Positions 7,799-16,566 of a stretch of DNA of 64,000 bases are shown here, one piece after another. The position numbers and the translations under genes were made by a program. Under the pieces are notes generated by a model. The model had not been told where the DNA came from. It did no database searches and worked only from the letters and a program-made list of their open reading frames with translations. Each line of letters opens with the position of its first letter. Position 1 is the first letter of the stretch. Source of the DNA: Chthonomonas sp. UBA2362 (GTDB lineage Bacteria; Armatimonadota; Fimbriimonadia; Fimbriimonadales; Fimbriimonadaceae); assembly GCA_002344135.1 (NCBI GenBank), contig DDTO01000008.1, forward strand, positions 1-64,000. Direction: 5' to 3'.

Positions 7799-9047
7799 GT
7801 TGTCTCTTGCGGACTCGCCCGAGGATATTAACGCACGAGCGAGCCAAGACGCGCCCATTCAGGGGAACGAACCTCGACCTGTGCCCGATACCGGCGTCGA
7901 GAGGCCGCCTCCTCGGATCGACTTCGAACCATGGCGTCTCGTTTCTTCGGGTGAGACGAGCGATGTCTACGACGTGTCGTTTCCGAGCGCCATGACCACG
8001 GAGCACCCGGTGAACGACACCGTCGGCCTGCGAGTCTATATGCCCTCGGACCGGCTGGGTGCGGTTCCTTGCGTGATCTTGCTGCACTATTGGGGTGCGA
8101 CCGACACGGGCCCCGAGAGGGCGATGGCGGAGCACCTGAACCGGCGAGGAGTCGCAGGGATCGTGCTCTCGCTTCCTTATCACATGGCGCGCACCCCGAA
8201 GGGCTTTCGTTCTGGCGAACTCGCGATCCAGCCCGATCCGGCGAAGCTCGTCGTGACGATGACCCAAAGCATCTGGGACGTTCGCCGGGCAATCGACTGG
8301 ATCCAGAGCGAGAAGGAACTGGACGCGAGCAGGATCGGCATCTCGGGCACGAGTCTCGGTGCGATCGTGGCCTCCCTGGCGTTCGGAATCGACCCTCGAC
8401 TCAAGGCCGGCTGCTTCATGCTCGGTGGCGCAGACCTGGCTCACATCCTGTGGAACAGCTCGCGCGTGGTCGGCGAGCGCGAGGCCCTGCGCCGGCGAGG
8501 CTACACGGAGGAGAGGATGCGAGAGTCCCTCAAGTCGATCGAGCCTCTTAGTTATCTCCGGCCCGGCGACCGCCCGACCTTTATCGTGGGTGCAAAACAC
8601 GACACCGTGATTCCTCCGGCCGATGTGGAAAAGCTGATCCGCGCTCTTGAGCCGAGCGAGGAAGGCGAGCCAGGCAAAAAGCCGGAGCGCCTCTGGCTCG
8701 ATACGGGACACTATGGCGGAGTCTTCGTCGAGAGGCAGCTGAGCCGGTCGATGGCGGGCTTCTTCGATGCGGCCCTGCACAACCGAGAGTATCGGGCGCC
8801 CAAGACCTTCCTCGCGCCGACGCTTCGCATCGGGTTCGAGGTCAATCCGGCGAGCGGCCTGCAGGTGGCGGTGGGGCTCGATCTCTGGCGATGGAGCCGG
8901 AACGCGGATGGCTTCGGCGCCGTGCTCTTCACGCCGAAGGGCATCCAGGGTTTTCTCGGCTACCAGATTGGGGGCGGGCTTGCGCTTGGGATCACGGTTC
9001 TGCCCAAGCGCACTACCGTGGGGGCATTTTGGAGCGCTGTGCTGTAG
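7764..9047 (+). CDS. Secreted alpha/beta hydrolase (dienelactone hydrolase-like)
   Basis: About 427 aa. MMVVLLGMGVAKLSLA at the start is a signal peptide; a GTG at 7728, preceded by TAAACT at 7706-7711, would give a longer signal. The hydrolase core carries the LLHYWG oxyanion region, the nucleophile elbow GTSLG (Ser about 197), the acid in GAKHDTVIPP (Asp about 280) and the His in DTGHYG (about 316), a complete catalytic triad. The C-terminal 90 residues form a strand-rich Gly-containing extension not found in the core family. Substrate unknown; probably an ester outside the cytoplasm. It overlaps the next gene by 19 nt and the minus-strand repeat protein at its 5' end. Confidence 0.82.
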   Translation: MMVVLLGMGVAKLSLADSPEDINARASQDAPIQGNEPRPVPDTGVERPPPRIDFEPWRLVSSGETSDVYDVSFPSAMTTEHPVNDTVGLRVYMPSDRLGAVPCVILLHYWGATDTGPERAMAEHLNRRGVAGIVLSLPYHMARTPKGFRSGELAIQPDPAKLVVTMTQSIWDVRRAIDWIQSEKELDASRIGISGTSLGAIVASLAFGIDPRLKAGCFMLGGADLAHILWNSSRVVGEREALRRRGYTEERMRESLKSIEPLSYLRPGDRPTFIVGAKHDTVIPPADVEKLIRALEPSEEGEPGKKPERLWLDTGHYGGVFVERQLSRSMAGFFDAALHNREYRAPKTFLAPTLRIGFEVNPASGLQVAVGLDLWRWSRNADGFGAVLFTPKGIQGFLGYQIGGGLALGITVLPKRTTVGAFWSAVL

Positions 9048-9799
9048 TCGACCCCGCGCTCGCGTACTTAGGTCGACAGAACGTCGTTTGGACCTACATC
9101 GAACTTGCCCGGACCCTTCCGGCTGCCGTCGTCGAGCGTCGGGAAGCGTTCGTCTCCTGTATCGCGCCGATCAATCTCTCCTTCTGTAACTTCGCGCTCG
9201 ACTTCGATGCAGCCCGCTTGGCCGAGCCTGGCGAAGGGGAGCGCCTCGAAGAATTGGCCGTTGGCTGCCCTTCGTTCCGCTCGTTCCATGTCCCCTATCG
9301 TGAGGACGACCCGGTGGCGGCATGGTTAGCCTCCAGGGGCTGGAAATGCCAGCATTCGCTAATCCAAATGGGTTGGACCCTTCGCGATGGTGAGGCAGGC
9401 CCGCCGCTGCGGTTGTGCGAGACGGATCGCGAACGCCTCGAGGTGGCCGAGTTCATGGTCGACCAATTCTTCTGGCGACAGGAGCCCGACATGAAACGAG
9501 TGATCCTCGATGCGACTGTGGCCTCTTGCCACGGGCTCTGGCGATACGGGGACCCTGATATCGATGCCGCGGTCATGACCACGCGATCTGCGGGGAGCCT
9601 GGGCCTCTACAACCTGTGCGTTCGGCGCGCGCTCCGTGGAGCGGGACTCGGGACCGCCCTCGTTCGCTCGATCCAGTCGATGGGGCGCGAAGCCGGCGTT
9701 CCGGTGGTCCTGCAGTGCGAAGCCGCGCTAGAGGCATGGTACGAGCAAGTGGACTTCAAAAAAACGGGGATTCTCGAATCTTACGCTCGGTCTCGCTGA
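9029..9799 (+). CDS. GNAT-family N-acetyltransferase
   Basis: About 256 aa. The C-terminal half has the acetyl-CoA binding block SLGLYNLCVRRALRGAGLGTALVRSI, split here as the LYNLCV strand and the R-G-A-G-L-G-T loop of the GNAT fold, followed by EAWYEQVDFKKTG, the usual last motif. The N-terminal half (CAVVDPALAYLGRQN onward) looks like a second, degenerate GNAT lobe. No ATG lies near the expected start; I used the TTG at 9029 following a GGGGG stretch, so the gene overlaps the hydrolase by 19 nt and is probably coupled to it. Substrate unknown. Confidence 0.75.
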   Translation: MERCAVVDPALAYLGRQNVVWTYIELARTLPAAVVERREAFVSCIAPINLSFCNFALDFDAARLAEPGEGERLEELAVGCPSFRSFHVPYREDDPVAAWLASRGWKCQHSLIQMGWTLRDGEAGPPLRLCETDRERLEVAEFMVDQFFWRQEPDMKRVILDATVASCHGLWRYGDPDIDAAVMTTRSAGSLGLYNLCVRRALRGAGLGTALVRSIQSMGREAGVPVVLQCEAALEAWYEQVDFKKTGILESYARSR

Positions 9800-9807
9800 A
9801 CGTCGGT

Positions 9808-9813
9808 TATAAT
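9808..9813 (+). promoter_or_regulatory. -10 box TATAAT
   Basis: A perfect TATAAT lies between the GNAT stop and the prepilin gene, 13 nt before the ATG at 9827. I see no matching -35 box at 16-18 nt spacing. It argues that the prepilin gene has its own promoter. Confidence 0.55.
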
Positions 9814-9826
9814 GACATTGGAGTCA

Positions 9827-10711
9827 ATGGCTCTAGAACAGAGGCGTCGAGCCTTTACCTTGATCGAGTTGTTGGTCGTGCTCGGGATCATTGCGATCCT
9901 CGCGGGCATACTGACGCCTGTCTTCGTGGCGGCCCGGCATAGTGCTCGCCAGACGACGTGCATAAGCAATATGCGTCAGGTGAACCTAGCGAGCACGCTG
10001 TACGTGACCGACTACGATGAACGGACGGTCCCCGCCAGCTACAAGGTTCAAGAAACCGGCACTTCTACCACGGACCGAACTTGGGTGCAGCTTCTGCTCC
10101 CTTACGTCCGGGCCTTCGGGACTTTCCGATGCCCTGGCGATTATTCCGAGCGTCCGAACGAACAAGCCCACTTCGACGCCGACCTCGTCCAGGGCGACAC
10201 CTATTCTCGCTACTACCGAGCCTCCCAGCGGTCGAACCTAGGCTACAACTACCTCTACCATTCCCCGTTGGTACGGATCGGATCGGCCGATTGGCAGCCT
10301 CTTCCGCGGAGCACATCGGCCGTCGGTGAGCCGAGCCGAGCCTTCGTCTACGTCGACTCGGTTTGGAGCATGGAGCCCGACGGGCGGCCTAAGGGAGGTG
10401 GGAGCTATCTCGTCCTTCCGCCTTGCCGATACTCTTCGCAGGACACGGGGCGCTACGACACCTTCTTGATTCCCGCCCTCAGCGATACCCAGATCTACAA
10501 AGTCAACACCGGATGGATCCCCGGCTCGGGAGGCCGAATGCGGCAGTATGGTGGCGCCTTCCCGTGGCATCGGGGCCGATTCAACGTGGGTATGGCGGAC
10601 GGGAGCGCCAAAGCCCTGGCTCTCGGCAACCTCATCCGGGGCTGCGACGTTCGGGTGAACTGGGGCGGCGAGATTTACGACCTGGCCAACTACGGCTGGG
10701 ATATCAACTGA
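9827..10711 (+). CDS. Prepilin-like protein, H-X9-DG type
   Basis: 294 aa. The type IV prepilin cleavage/methylation motif AFTLIELLVVLGIIAILAGIL lies at residues 9-28, split at the Gly-like position before FTLIE. CISNMRQVNLASTLYVTDYDE follows, and near the C-terminus the WHRGRFNVGMADGSA block gives H-X9-DG. This family (DUF1559-like pseudopilins) is greatly expanded in Planctomycetes and Armatimonadota; individual roles are unknown. I chose the ATG at 9827 over that at 9812 because GGAG lies 5 nt upstream of it. The gene stands alone, without a secretion-system operon. Confidence 0.9.
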   Translation: MALEQRRRAFTLIELLVVLGIIAILAGILTPVFVAARHSARQTTCISNMRQVNLASTLYVTDYDERTVPASYKVQETGTSTTDRTWVQLLLPYVRAFGTFRCPGDYSERPNEQAHFDADLVQGDTYSRYYRASQRSNLGYNYLYHSPLVRIGSADWQPLPRSTSAVGEPSRAFVYVDSVWSMEPDGRPKGGGSYLVLPPCRYSSQDTGRYDTFLIPALSDTQIYKVNTGWIPGSGGRMRQYGGAFPWHRGRFNVGMADGSAKALALGNLIRGCDVRVNWGGEIYDLANYGWDIN

Positions 10712-11762
10712 TCGGCCACGCGCCGATTCCCACATGCGGGACTTCGATATCCCAACCGCCATCCCTCCATTGGATGGCGCGTTCGACCGGCTCGTCGAGC
10801 AGGTTGAGATTCGAATCTAAGTCGATGTAATCGAACAGCGAGCCGATCGACGCTCCTGCCGCGACCGCGACGGAGGACTCGCTCATGCAGCCGATCATCG
10901 TCTGAAGCCGATGTTCGCGTGCCGATGCGACGATGCGCAGCGCTTCCGTTATGCCGCCGCACTTCATCAGCTTGACGTTGACGCCGTCGCATCGATCGGC
11001 CACCATCGGCACGTCGATCGCAAAGTGCACCGATTCATCGAGGAAAATCGGCAAGGGCCGATCCTCGTAGATCGTGGGTAAGTCGGCCTCGACGCCGCGC
11101 ATCAAGGGCTGCTCGACGTACTGGCATCCGCGTTCCGCGAGCCAGACGAGCATTGCTTTCGCGGCCTCGACGCTCCAGCCACCGTTGGCATCCACCCTGA
11201 GGACGACTCCATGCTCGGCCGCCACCGATTGCACGGCGAGGTAGCTTGCGCGATCGTGCTCGAGGCCATCCGGCGAGCCGAGCTTGAGCTTGAGCGCCTT
11301 CGCCCCGGTCTCGCGGATGATCTCACGGGCACGCTCAGCGGCGACGCTCGGAGGATTGATGCCGATCGTGACGCTCGACGGTACTTGGGTGGACGACAGA
11401 CCCAGCACCTGATGCAGCGGCAAGTCGGCAAGGCGCGCTATGAGATCCCATAGAGCAGTATCGAGCCCGGCCAGCGCCGGCACGGGAAGCGACTCGGACT
11501 CCACCCATACTCGCTCGATCAGCGTACGATCGGGAGCGTGCTCGGCGAGGAGCGACGAGCCCCAGAAACGATCGATCGCCGTCTGGGCTTGGGCGGCGAA
11601 GTCGTCTCCATGTCCGGTGCCCGGCGCGCATTCGCCATAGCCGGTAACTCCGGCGTAAGAGGCCGACACCATCAGGTTCGTACTCGCGGCGGTGGTACCT
11701 CGGCTGATGGTCAAGGGTCGGCGTTTGGTGAGGCGAACGGGCCAGGTGCGAACTTCGATCAT
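10704..11762 (-). CDS. Dipeptide (L-Ala-D/L-Glu type) epimerase, enolase superfamily
   Basis: 352 aa. Muconate-lactonizing subgroup of the enolase superfamily. The catalytic K-x-K is at Lys158-Lys160 (KLKLG), metal ligands are Asp191 (VDANGG), Glu217 (VEQPL) and Asp242 (LDES), and the second acid/base Lys is 264 (NVKLMKCGG). MIGCMSES and the late DLDSN are typical of dipeptide epimerases, which recycle peptidoglycan peptides by inverting Glu. Exact substrate specificity cannot be read from sequence. Its ATG overlaps the stop of the acyl-CoA synthetase gene, so both are cotranscribed. It overlaps the convergent prepilin gene by 8 nt. Confidence 0.9.
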   Translation of the reverse strand: MIEVRTWPVRLTKRRPLTISRGTTAASTNLMVSASYAGVTGYGECAPGTGHGDDFAAQAQTAIDRFWGSSLLAEHAPDRTLIERVWVESESLPVPALAGLDTALWDLIARLADLPLHQVLGLSSTQVPSSVTIGINPPSVAAERAREIIRETGAKALKLKLGSPDGLEHDRASYLAVQSVAAEHGVVLRVDANGGWSVEAAKAMLVWLAERGCQYVEQPLMRGVEADLPTIYEDRPLPIFLDESVHFAIDVPMVADRCDGVNVKLMKCGGITEALRIVASAREHRLQTMIGCMSESSVAVAAGASIGSLFDYIDLDSNLNLLDEPVERAIQWRDGGWDIEVPHVGIGAWPIS

Positions 11763-13486
11763 CGGCGCATGCTCTCGATGAGATCGGCGTACTTCTCGCG
11801 GACCACCTTGCGCTTGACCTTCATGGAAGGAGTCAGCTCACCAGACTCGATCGAAAAGCCCCGATCGAGGAGCCGGTGCTTCTTGACCCGCTCGAAGTCG
11901 GCGAGGGTCTTGTTGATGCGATCGACTTCCGCCTTGATCCTCTGCTCGACTTCGGGCGCCTTCGCGGCATCGGCATCGGTCGGCCAGGTTTGGGCCGCAT
12001 CGGGGAACTGACGCCTCAACCGCTCGAAGTCGGGGACGATGAGGGCGCAGACGTATTCCATACCGTCGCCGAAGAGGACGGCTTCTGCGATCGCATCACT
12101 TTCGCGGAGATGGTTTTCGATGTTCTGAGGCGCCACGTTCTTGCCGTTGGCGAGCACGATCAGGTCCTTCTTGCGATCCGTTATCTTGAGTTTGCCTCCG
12201 ACCCATTCGCCGATGTCGCCCGTATGGAACCAGCCCTGCTCGTCGATTGCCGCCGCCGTCGCGTCCGGAAGGCGGTAGTATCCCAGCATAAGGCAGTCGC
12301 CGCCGATCAGAATCTCGCCGTCCGGAGCGATCTCGATGCGCACGCCTTCGATCGGTTCGCCGACGGTGTCGGGGTCGTTCCGATCCGGGTGATTGAGCGA
12401 ACTGGCGGCGCAGGTCTCGGTCAGGCCGTAACCCTGGAGAATGTCGATCCGGAAGGCTAGGTAGAAGTCGGCGACATGGCGGGGCAAGGCCGCGCCGCCG
12501 CTGACGAAGAACTTGATCCGGCCACCCATGCGGGCCCTGATCTTCTTGCCGACCAGGGAATCCAGAATCCCCGCCAGCGGAGCGATCTGACCTCGGCTCC
12601 GGCGGATTCCCTGTGCCAGCGCCCACTCGAACAGTTTTTTCCGGAGCGGCGGCTGTTTGGCCATCGAATCCAGGACCCTACCGCGGATCGCCTCGAGGAA
12701 GCGGGGGACGCAGAGCATGATCGTCGGGCGCACCGTATCCATGTCCCCCGCTAGAGTGGCGATCGAGCGCGCGTGGGCGATGGCCGCCCCTACCGAAACC
12801 GGCAGCACGTGCCCAGCAAAGCGCTCGTAGACGTGGCTGAGCGGCAGGAAACTGAGGAAGACATCGTTCTCGTCGACCGGAAGGGTCGATCGGATGTTGG
12901 CGCAAAGCGAGGTAAAGGCGCGGTGGGGGAGCATCGCTCCTTTGGGAGGGCCGGTGGTGCCGCTCGTATAAATGATGGTGGCGAGGTCCTCCCGGTCAAT
13001 GGCCGCGACCTGGGCGTTCCAGTCGGATTCGTTCAGGTTCGCACCATCGCTGGCCAGATCCGGATAGCCCTCGATACTCTTCAAGCCGAAGAGGCGGAGT
13101 CCCTCCATTCCTTCCAGCCGCTGGGCGAGTTCGGTCGATCCGATTGCCGCAACCGCGGCGCCGCAGTCGGCAGCGATGTATTGAGCTTGATCGGTGGGCA
13201 GGGTGGGGTAGATGGGCACGGTCACGATCCCCAGCGTTTGAGCAGCCCAGTCTGCCAGCGCCCATTCATAGCAGTTCTCGCCGAGGAGCACGAGGCGGTC
13301 CCCCTTTGTCAGGCCGATCGCTCGAAGTCCCGCCGCGAAGTCGCGGACCTTTGCGAGGTGTTCGCGATACGTGAAGGTCCGCCACCCTCCCTGTTCGTGA
13401 ACCATCACCGCCGGCCGGTCGGCCCAGCGATTGCACGACTGGAAGAGCAGTGCTCCCAGGGAATTCGGTTGGTGGACGTCGGCCAT
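11759..13486 (-). CDS. Long-chain acyl-CoA synthetase (AMP-forming)
   Basis: 575 aa, FadD15-like length. Activates fatty acids to acyl-CoA through an acyl-adenylate. The P-loop-like motif IIYTSGTTGPPKGAML is near residue 180, GYGLTETCAAS is the A5 motif, and WFHTGDIGEWVGGKLKITDRKKD joins the A7-A8 motifs with the hinge Asp. LANGKNVAPQNIEN follows. The usual C-terminal Lys region is replaced by the shorter long-chain-type tail with SGELTPSMKVKRK. I chose the ATG at 13486; an upstream ATG at 13513 adds 9 residues. TAAAAT lies 11 nt before the chosen start. Confidence 0.93.
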   Translation of the reverse strand: MADVHQPNSLGALLFQSCNRWADRPAVMVHEQGGWRTFTYREHLAKVRDFAAGLRAIGLTKGDRLVLLGENCYEWALADWAAQTLGIVTVPIYPTLPTDQAQYIAADCGAAVAAIGSTELAQRLEGMEGLRLFGLKSIEGYPDLASDGANLNESDWNAQVAAIDREDLATIIYTSGTTGPPKGAMLPHRAFTSLCANIRSTLPVDENDVFLSFLPLSHVYERFAGHVLPVSVGAAIAHARSIATLAGDMDTVRPTIMLCVPRFLEAIRGRVLDSMAKQPPLRKKLFEWALAQGIRRSRGQIAPLAGILDSLVGKKIRARMGGRIKFFVSGGAALPRHVADFYLAFRIDILQGYGLTETCAASSLNHPDRNDPDTVGEPIEGVRIEIAPDGEILIGGDCLMLGYYRLPDATAAAIDEQGWFHTGDIGEWVGGKLKITDRKKDLIVLANGKNVAPQNIENHLRESDAIAEAVLFGDGMEYVCALIVPDFERLRRQFPDAAQTWPTDADAAKAPEVEQRIKAEVDRINKTLADFERVKKHRLLDRGFSIESGELTPSMKVKRKVVREKYADLIESMRR

Positions 13487-13547
13487 CGCTGGGCCGTATT
13501 TTAGCCCTACCATTCCGAATTGCCGGGCGGCGAAACCACCTTCCGGC

Positions 13548-14231
13548 CTACGACACCAAGGAACCCGTCATCTTGGCGTCGACGTTCGACCCTAGCTGAG
13601 GGATCGGCAGCCCTCGCATATCGGCCTCGAACTTTAGCACGGTGCCGTCCTTGTCGAGCCAGAATGTCGCCTTCGACGAGAAGCCCTCGCCGCCCTTCTC
13701 TTGGACATTCGCGGTGATCTTGAAGGCTTCCTTTTCGCCGATCTTCTCGGCCCCGACGTAGGTTCCTTCGAACGTCGTCGCGGGAATGCCCGCCTTCTGG
13801 CTCGCAGGAATCTCGACCGACCACTTTTCCCCGACGGGTACTTCCAATTTGGGGAGGACCGGGGTGTGCGCCAGGTAAAGCCGCGCCATGTCGATCTGGA
13901 TCACACCGCCGGTGATCGAGACGAGTTCGCCCGATGGGCGAATCTCGAGGGAGACTGGTTCGGCCTCGACCGGGAACTCCGTCTCGCCGAGCATAACCTT
14001 CAACTTTTCGAATGCCCCGTCGAAAGTGATGGACTGTTCGGCGACGCCCTTCACGGTCTTGCGCACGACGGACGTCACCTCGGCATCGGTGCCGCTAACG
14101 ACGAGCGAGAGTTTGACGCTGTGACGAACGGTCGAGCCGACCTTGTAAGTCGGTTCGAGTTTCAACGTATCGCCCTCGGTCGGCCAGGCGAGCGCGAACG
14201 GAAACAACAACGCGAGCAACCCGATCTTCAT
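13548..14231 (-). CDS. Exported protein of unknown function
   Basis: 227 aa from the ATG at 14231. MKIGLLALLFPFALAW is a signal peptide; the mature part is strand-rich with repeated Thr/Val/Lys stretches (TFDGAFEKLKVMLGETEFPV) and no cysteine. It resembles periplasmic proteins of the DUF6263 type, but I cannot confirm that. An in-frame extension to 14534 exists but reads as non-coding and overlaps the neighbouring prepilin gene. The start is supported by a TAGAAT box 7 nt upstream. Confidence 0.75.
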   Translation of the reverse strand: MKIGLLALLFPFALAWPTEGDTLKLEPTYKVGSTVRHSVKLSLVVSGTDAEVTSVVRKTVKGVAEQSITFDGAFEKLKVMLGETEFPVEAEPVSLEIRPSGELVSITGGVIQIDMARLYLAHTPVLPKLEVPVGEKWSVEIPASQKAGIPATTFEGTYVGAEKIGEKEAFKITANVQEKGGEGFSSKATFWLDKDGTVLKFEADMRGLPIPQLGSNVDAKMTGSLVS

Positions 14232-14238
14232 CGCTTTG

Positions 14239-14244
14239 ATTCTA
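14239..14244 (-). promoter_or_regulatory. -10 box TAGAAT, leaderless type
   Basis: TAGAAT ends 7 nt before the ATG at 14231. It decides the start of that gene, whose open frame continues 300 nt upstream. Confidence 0.5.
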
Positions 14245-14260
14245 CGCGTCGCACCGACGT

Positions 14261-15067
14261 CTATAACGGCGGAAAGATATCCTTGCGCGAGGAAAACATC
14301 GGCCGCTTCAGGGCGGGGTAGTTCATTCGCTTGGCATGTCCGTCGGCCCACAGCGCGGAAGCCGCATCCCGATGGAGAAAGTGGAAGTGGTTCCGCAAAG
14401 CGGCATCGTTCGGTGGCCGGTCGAGCCAGTCGTAGACCTGAAGGAAGTTGCACATCGGAACGCGAGCCAGGTGTTCCCAAGCCAGCAAAGTGCGGGATGA
14501 CTCCTCGACCTCGCTGTTGTTCGCTCCGGTGCACGTGTAGGTTCCGTCGGGCGCGATCGCGAAAGTCTTGGCCGCCGGCGAGAATTCGTTCCCCTGTGCG
14601 TTAGGGTTGCGAGCGTAATAAGGCGAGTAGTAGCCCGGATTGAACCAGTTGAGGGCCAGAGCGCTCTGCCAGCGTTTTGGCATGCTGGGGCAGCGTTTGA
14701 TGTCGTTGTTCTTGATGTAAGGGTCGAGCGCACCGGGACGGATCGGTCGAGTCGCCGGTTCATAGACATGACCCCAGAATCCGCCGTCGATTCCCCAGTT
14801 ATTGTTGTCGTAGCCGATCCAGATCTGCTGGTTCGCAAAGCCGGGCAACGGTGAGTACACGACGCTCGGGTACCAGGATTCGTCGTTGTCTGGCAGATAC
14901 AGCATCGAAGCGAACCCGAACTGCTTCATGTTGCTGATGCACACTGTCTGCTGCGCGCTCACCTTCGCCTGTGCAAACACGGGGAAGAGGATCGCGGCCA
15001 AGATCGTAATGATCGCGATCACGACGAGAAGCTCGATGAGCGTAAACGCCCGCTGTAAGGAACGCAT
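14261..15067 (-). CDS. Prepilin-like protein, H-X9-DG type
   Basis: 268 aa. AFTLIELLVVIAIITILAAIL at residues 7-27 (cut before FTLIE) is a classic prepilin N-terminus, followed by FPVFAQAKVSAQQTVCISNMKQ and a C-terminal HRDAASALWADGHA giving H-X9-DG. Second member of the family in the window. The ATG at 15067 has GGAGGA 10 nt upstream and a TATAAT further up; the frame continues to 15223 but that part is not protein-like. Surface or secretion role inferred from the family only. Confidence 0.92.
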   Translation of the reverse strand: MRSLQRAFTLIELLVVIAIITILAAILFPVFAQAKVSAQQTVCISNMKQFGFASMLYLPDNDESWYPSVVYSPLPGFANQQIWIGYDNNNWGIDGGFWGHVYEPATRPIRPGALDPYIKNNDIKRCPSMPKRWQSALALNWFNPGYYSPYYARNPNAQGNEFSPAAKTFAIAPDGTYTCTGANNSEVEESSRTLLAWEHLARVPMCNFLQVYDWLDRPPNDAALRNHFHFLHRDAASALWADGHAKRMNYPALKRPMFSSRKDIFPPL

Positions 15068-15088
15068 GGTGCTAGGTCCTCCACGCCC

Positions 15089-15094
15089 ATTATA
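15089..15094 (-). promoter_or_regulatory. -10 box TATAAT of the prepilin gene
   Basis: Perfect TATAAT on the minus strand, 21 nt before the ATG at 15067, with the Shine-Dalgarno GGAGGA between them. No clear -35 box. Confidence 0.6.
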
Positions 15095-15117
15095 GCGACG
15101 CACAGGACCCTGTACAT

Positions 15118-15152
15118 GAAAAAGTGCCGGGCCCGTGAAAAAAGAGCCCGGC
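15118..15152 (-). terminator. Rho-independent terminator of the PEP-CTERM gene
   Basis: Minus strand: stem GCCGGGC/GCCCGGC (7 bp at 15126-15132 and 15146-15152), loop with a T-run, then CTTTTTC. It lies just downstream of the stop at 15165. Confidence 0.8.
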
Positions 15153-15164
15153 GAGATGAGTGGT

Positions 15165-16043
15165 TTAGGCCCGTTTCCGCCGGCGAGCGGCGAGGGTCCC
15201 GAGGCCCAACGCGAAGAGTGCAATGGTCCCGGGCTCGGGGACGACGGTCAGCCCTCGAAGGGGCGCGCAGTCCAGGCCGTTCCCGATCGTGCCGACGAAC
15301 GAAGCTCCCCCTGTGCCGAGGCTGATTCGGAACAGATTGGATGAGACCACATGGGTACCCGGGGAGGTCAAGGAGGCGAACGCCGTGCCCGAGAGCCCCG
15401 AGATGTCGAATCCGACGAGGCCGGTCGTGTCGATCCCGAGCATGCCGACCGTGTTGAGCCCGCCTGCGTTCGGCGGAATCTGAGTGACGAGGATGTCTAA
15501 GTCCGAGTCGATGTTGTAGAGAGTGGTCGTCGTCGCGCCGGCGAAGTTGTTCGTATAGGCCGAGCCGACGATGTTCGGGTTGCGGCCGAAGTTCGGGTCG
15601 CCCGCGACGTAGTTCAAGTTCCCATCGACGGCGACGCTTACCCCGGTGATCGGGTGGAGCCGCCGGTTCTCGTCGGCATCGTTGGTGACGCGAATCCGAT
15701 CCACAGTCGGATTGAAGTCGAACCCATAATCCACTCCGGTCACTCCGGGCGCGAATCCCGCGCCGACTGGCATAGCGACACCGCCCGACGTCACGGTGTA
15801 CAGGCGATTGCCACTCCCGAGTAGATAGAGTCCGCCAGTCGCCGGCCGGGTGTCGATGCCGAGGGCGATCTCCCCGGCGCCCAGACCTACGATGGGGTTG
15901 TCACTCAGCAGTGAACCGGGAGTCGCGCTGTCGAAACTGACGAGGCGGTTGTTGACGGTCACGCCGTAAATCAACTCCGCCCGGGCGAGGGCGGCAGAGA
16001 CCAAGGCGAACGAGACGAAGCCGAAACGGGTGATTGCATGCAT
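15165..16043 (-). CDS. DUF4394 protein with PEP-CTERM sorting signal
   Basis: 292 aa. Signal peptide to about residue 22 (SAALARA). The body is a DUF4394 beta-propeller-like domain with IYGVTVNNRLVSFDSATPG, ALGIDTRPATGGLYLLG, YGFDFNPTVDRIRVTN and LGIDTTGLVGFDI. The tail VPEPGTIALFALGLGTLAARRRKR is a textbook PEP-CTERM: PEP motif, hydrophobic span, Arg cluster, processed by exosortase and linked to exopolysaccharide export. No exosortase gene is in the window. AAGGAG lies 9 nt before the ATG. A good terminator follows. Confidence 0.95.
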   Translation of the reverse strand: MHAITRFGFVSFALVSAALARAELIYGVTVNNRLVSFDSATPGSLLSDNPIVGLGAGEIALGIDTRPATGGLYLLGSGNRLYTVTSGGVAMPVGAGFAPGVTGVDYGFDFNPTVDRIRVTNDADENRRLHPITGVSVAVDGNLNYVAGDPNFGRNPNIVGSAYTNNFAGATTTTLYNIDSDLDILVTQIPPNAGGLNTVGMLGIDTTGLVGFDISGLSGTAFASLTSPGTHVVSSNLFRISLGTGGASFVGTIGNGLDCAPLRGLTVVPEPGTIALFALGLGTLAARRRKRA

Positions 16044-16170
16044 AGACTCTTCTCCTTCAGGTCACGAACGAACAGATTCGCCTTGCGGCGGGGTGTGACC
16101 CACGGCGAGAAGTCTAGTGGCCGCCGATCAACGGAGCCTTAAGGGAGGCTGAACAAGGACTAAACATCGC

Positions 16171-16515
16171 CTATTGGCGGAGCGCGCTCATCTCGTCGAG
16201 ATCGACGTCGTTGCGGAGTCGGAAGATCGCCATGATGATCCCGAGCCCGACCGCGACCTCGGCGGCGGCGACCGCCATCACGAAGATCACCATCATCTGA
16301 CCGGCCTGGGCGGCCTCACTTTGATTGATCGCGCCGACGATGGGAGATGGCAGATACCGGGCGAACGTGAGGAAGGTTAAATTCACCGCGTTGAGCATCA
16401 ATTCGATACACATGAATACGACGACGGGGTTTCTACGCACGATCACGCCCACCGCGCCGGTGGTGAACATGAACAGGCCCAGAGCCAGGTAGGCCCACAT
16501 GGGGACGTCGGTCAC
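16171..16515 (-). CDS. nuoK: NADH-quinone oxidoreductase subunit K
   Basis: 114 aa from a GTG, full NuoK length. Three transmembrane helices at about 6-26, 30-52 and 68-92. VVVFMCIELMLNAVNLTFLTFAR carries the conserved membrane Glu (in IELMLN) used in proton translocation, and the second Glu of TM3 is in AAAEVAVGLGI. NuoK normally sits between nuoJ and nuoL; here it stands alone, with a PEP-CTERM gene downstream and a DUF1501 gene divergent. A TATACT box ends 6 nt before the GTG, so it has its own leaderless promoter. The other nuo genes must be elsewhere. Confidence 0.95.
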   Translation of the reverse strand: MTDVPMWAYLALGLFMFTTGAVGVIVRRNPVVVFMCIELMLNAVNLTFLTFARYLPSPIVGAINQSEAAQAGQMMVIFVMAVAAAEVAVGLGIIMAIFRLRNDVDLDEMSALRQ

Positions 16516-16521
16516 GCGCGG

Positions 16522-16527
16522 AGTATA
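16522..16527 (-). promoter_or_regulatory. -10 box TATACT, leaderless nuoK
   Basis: TATACT is 6 nt before the GTG of nuoK with no Shine-Dalgarno between; CGACAA lies 17 nt further up as a weak -35. Good evidence for an independent nuoK transcript. Confidence 0.6.
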
Positions 16528-16566
16528 TCCCCGCCGCCGTCAACTTGTCGTAAACTAGATGAACCC

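Noticed and set aside
10801..10830. T-loop-like GGTT...GATTCGAATC sequence
   Set aside because: It lies inside the epimerase gene and no acceptor or anticodon arm can be formed around it.
13548..14534. 328-aa version of the exported protein
   Set aside because: The first 101 residues overlap the prepilin gene and are Arg/Pro-rich; the TAGAAT box and signal peptide set the start at 14231.
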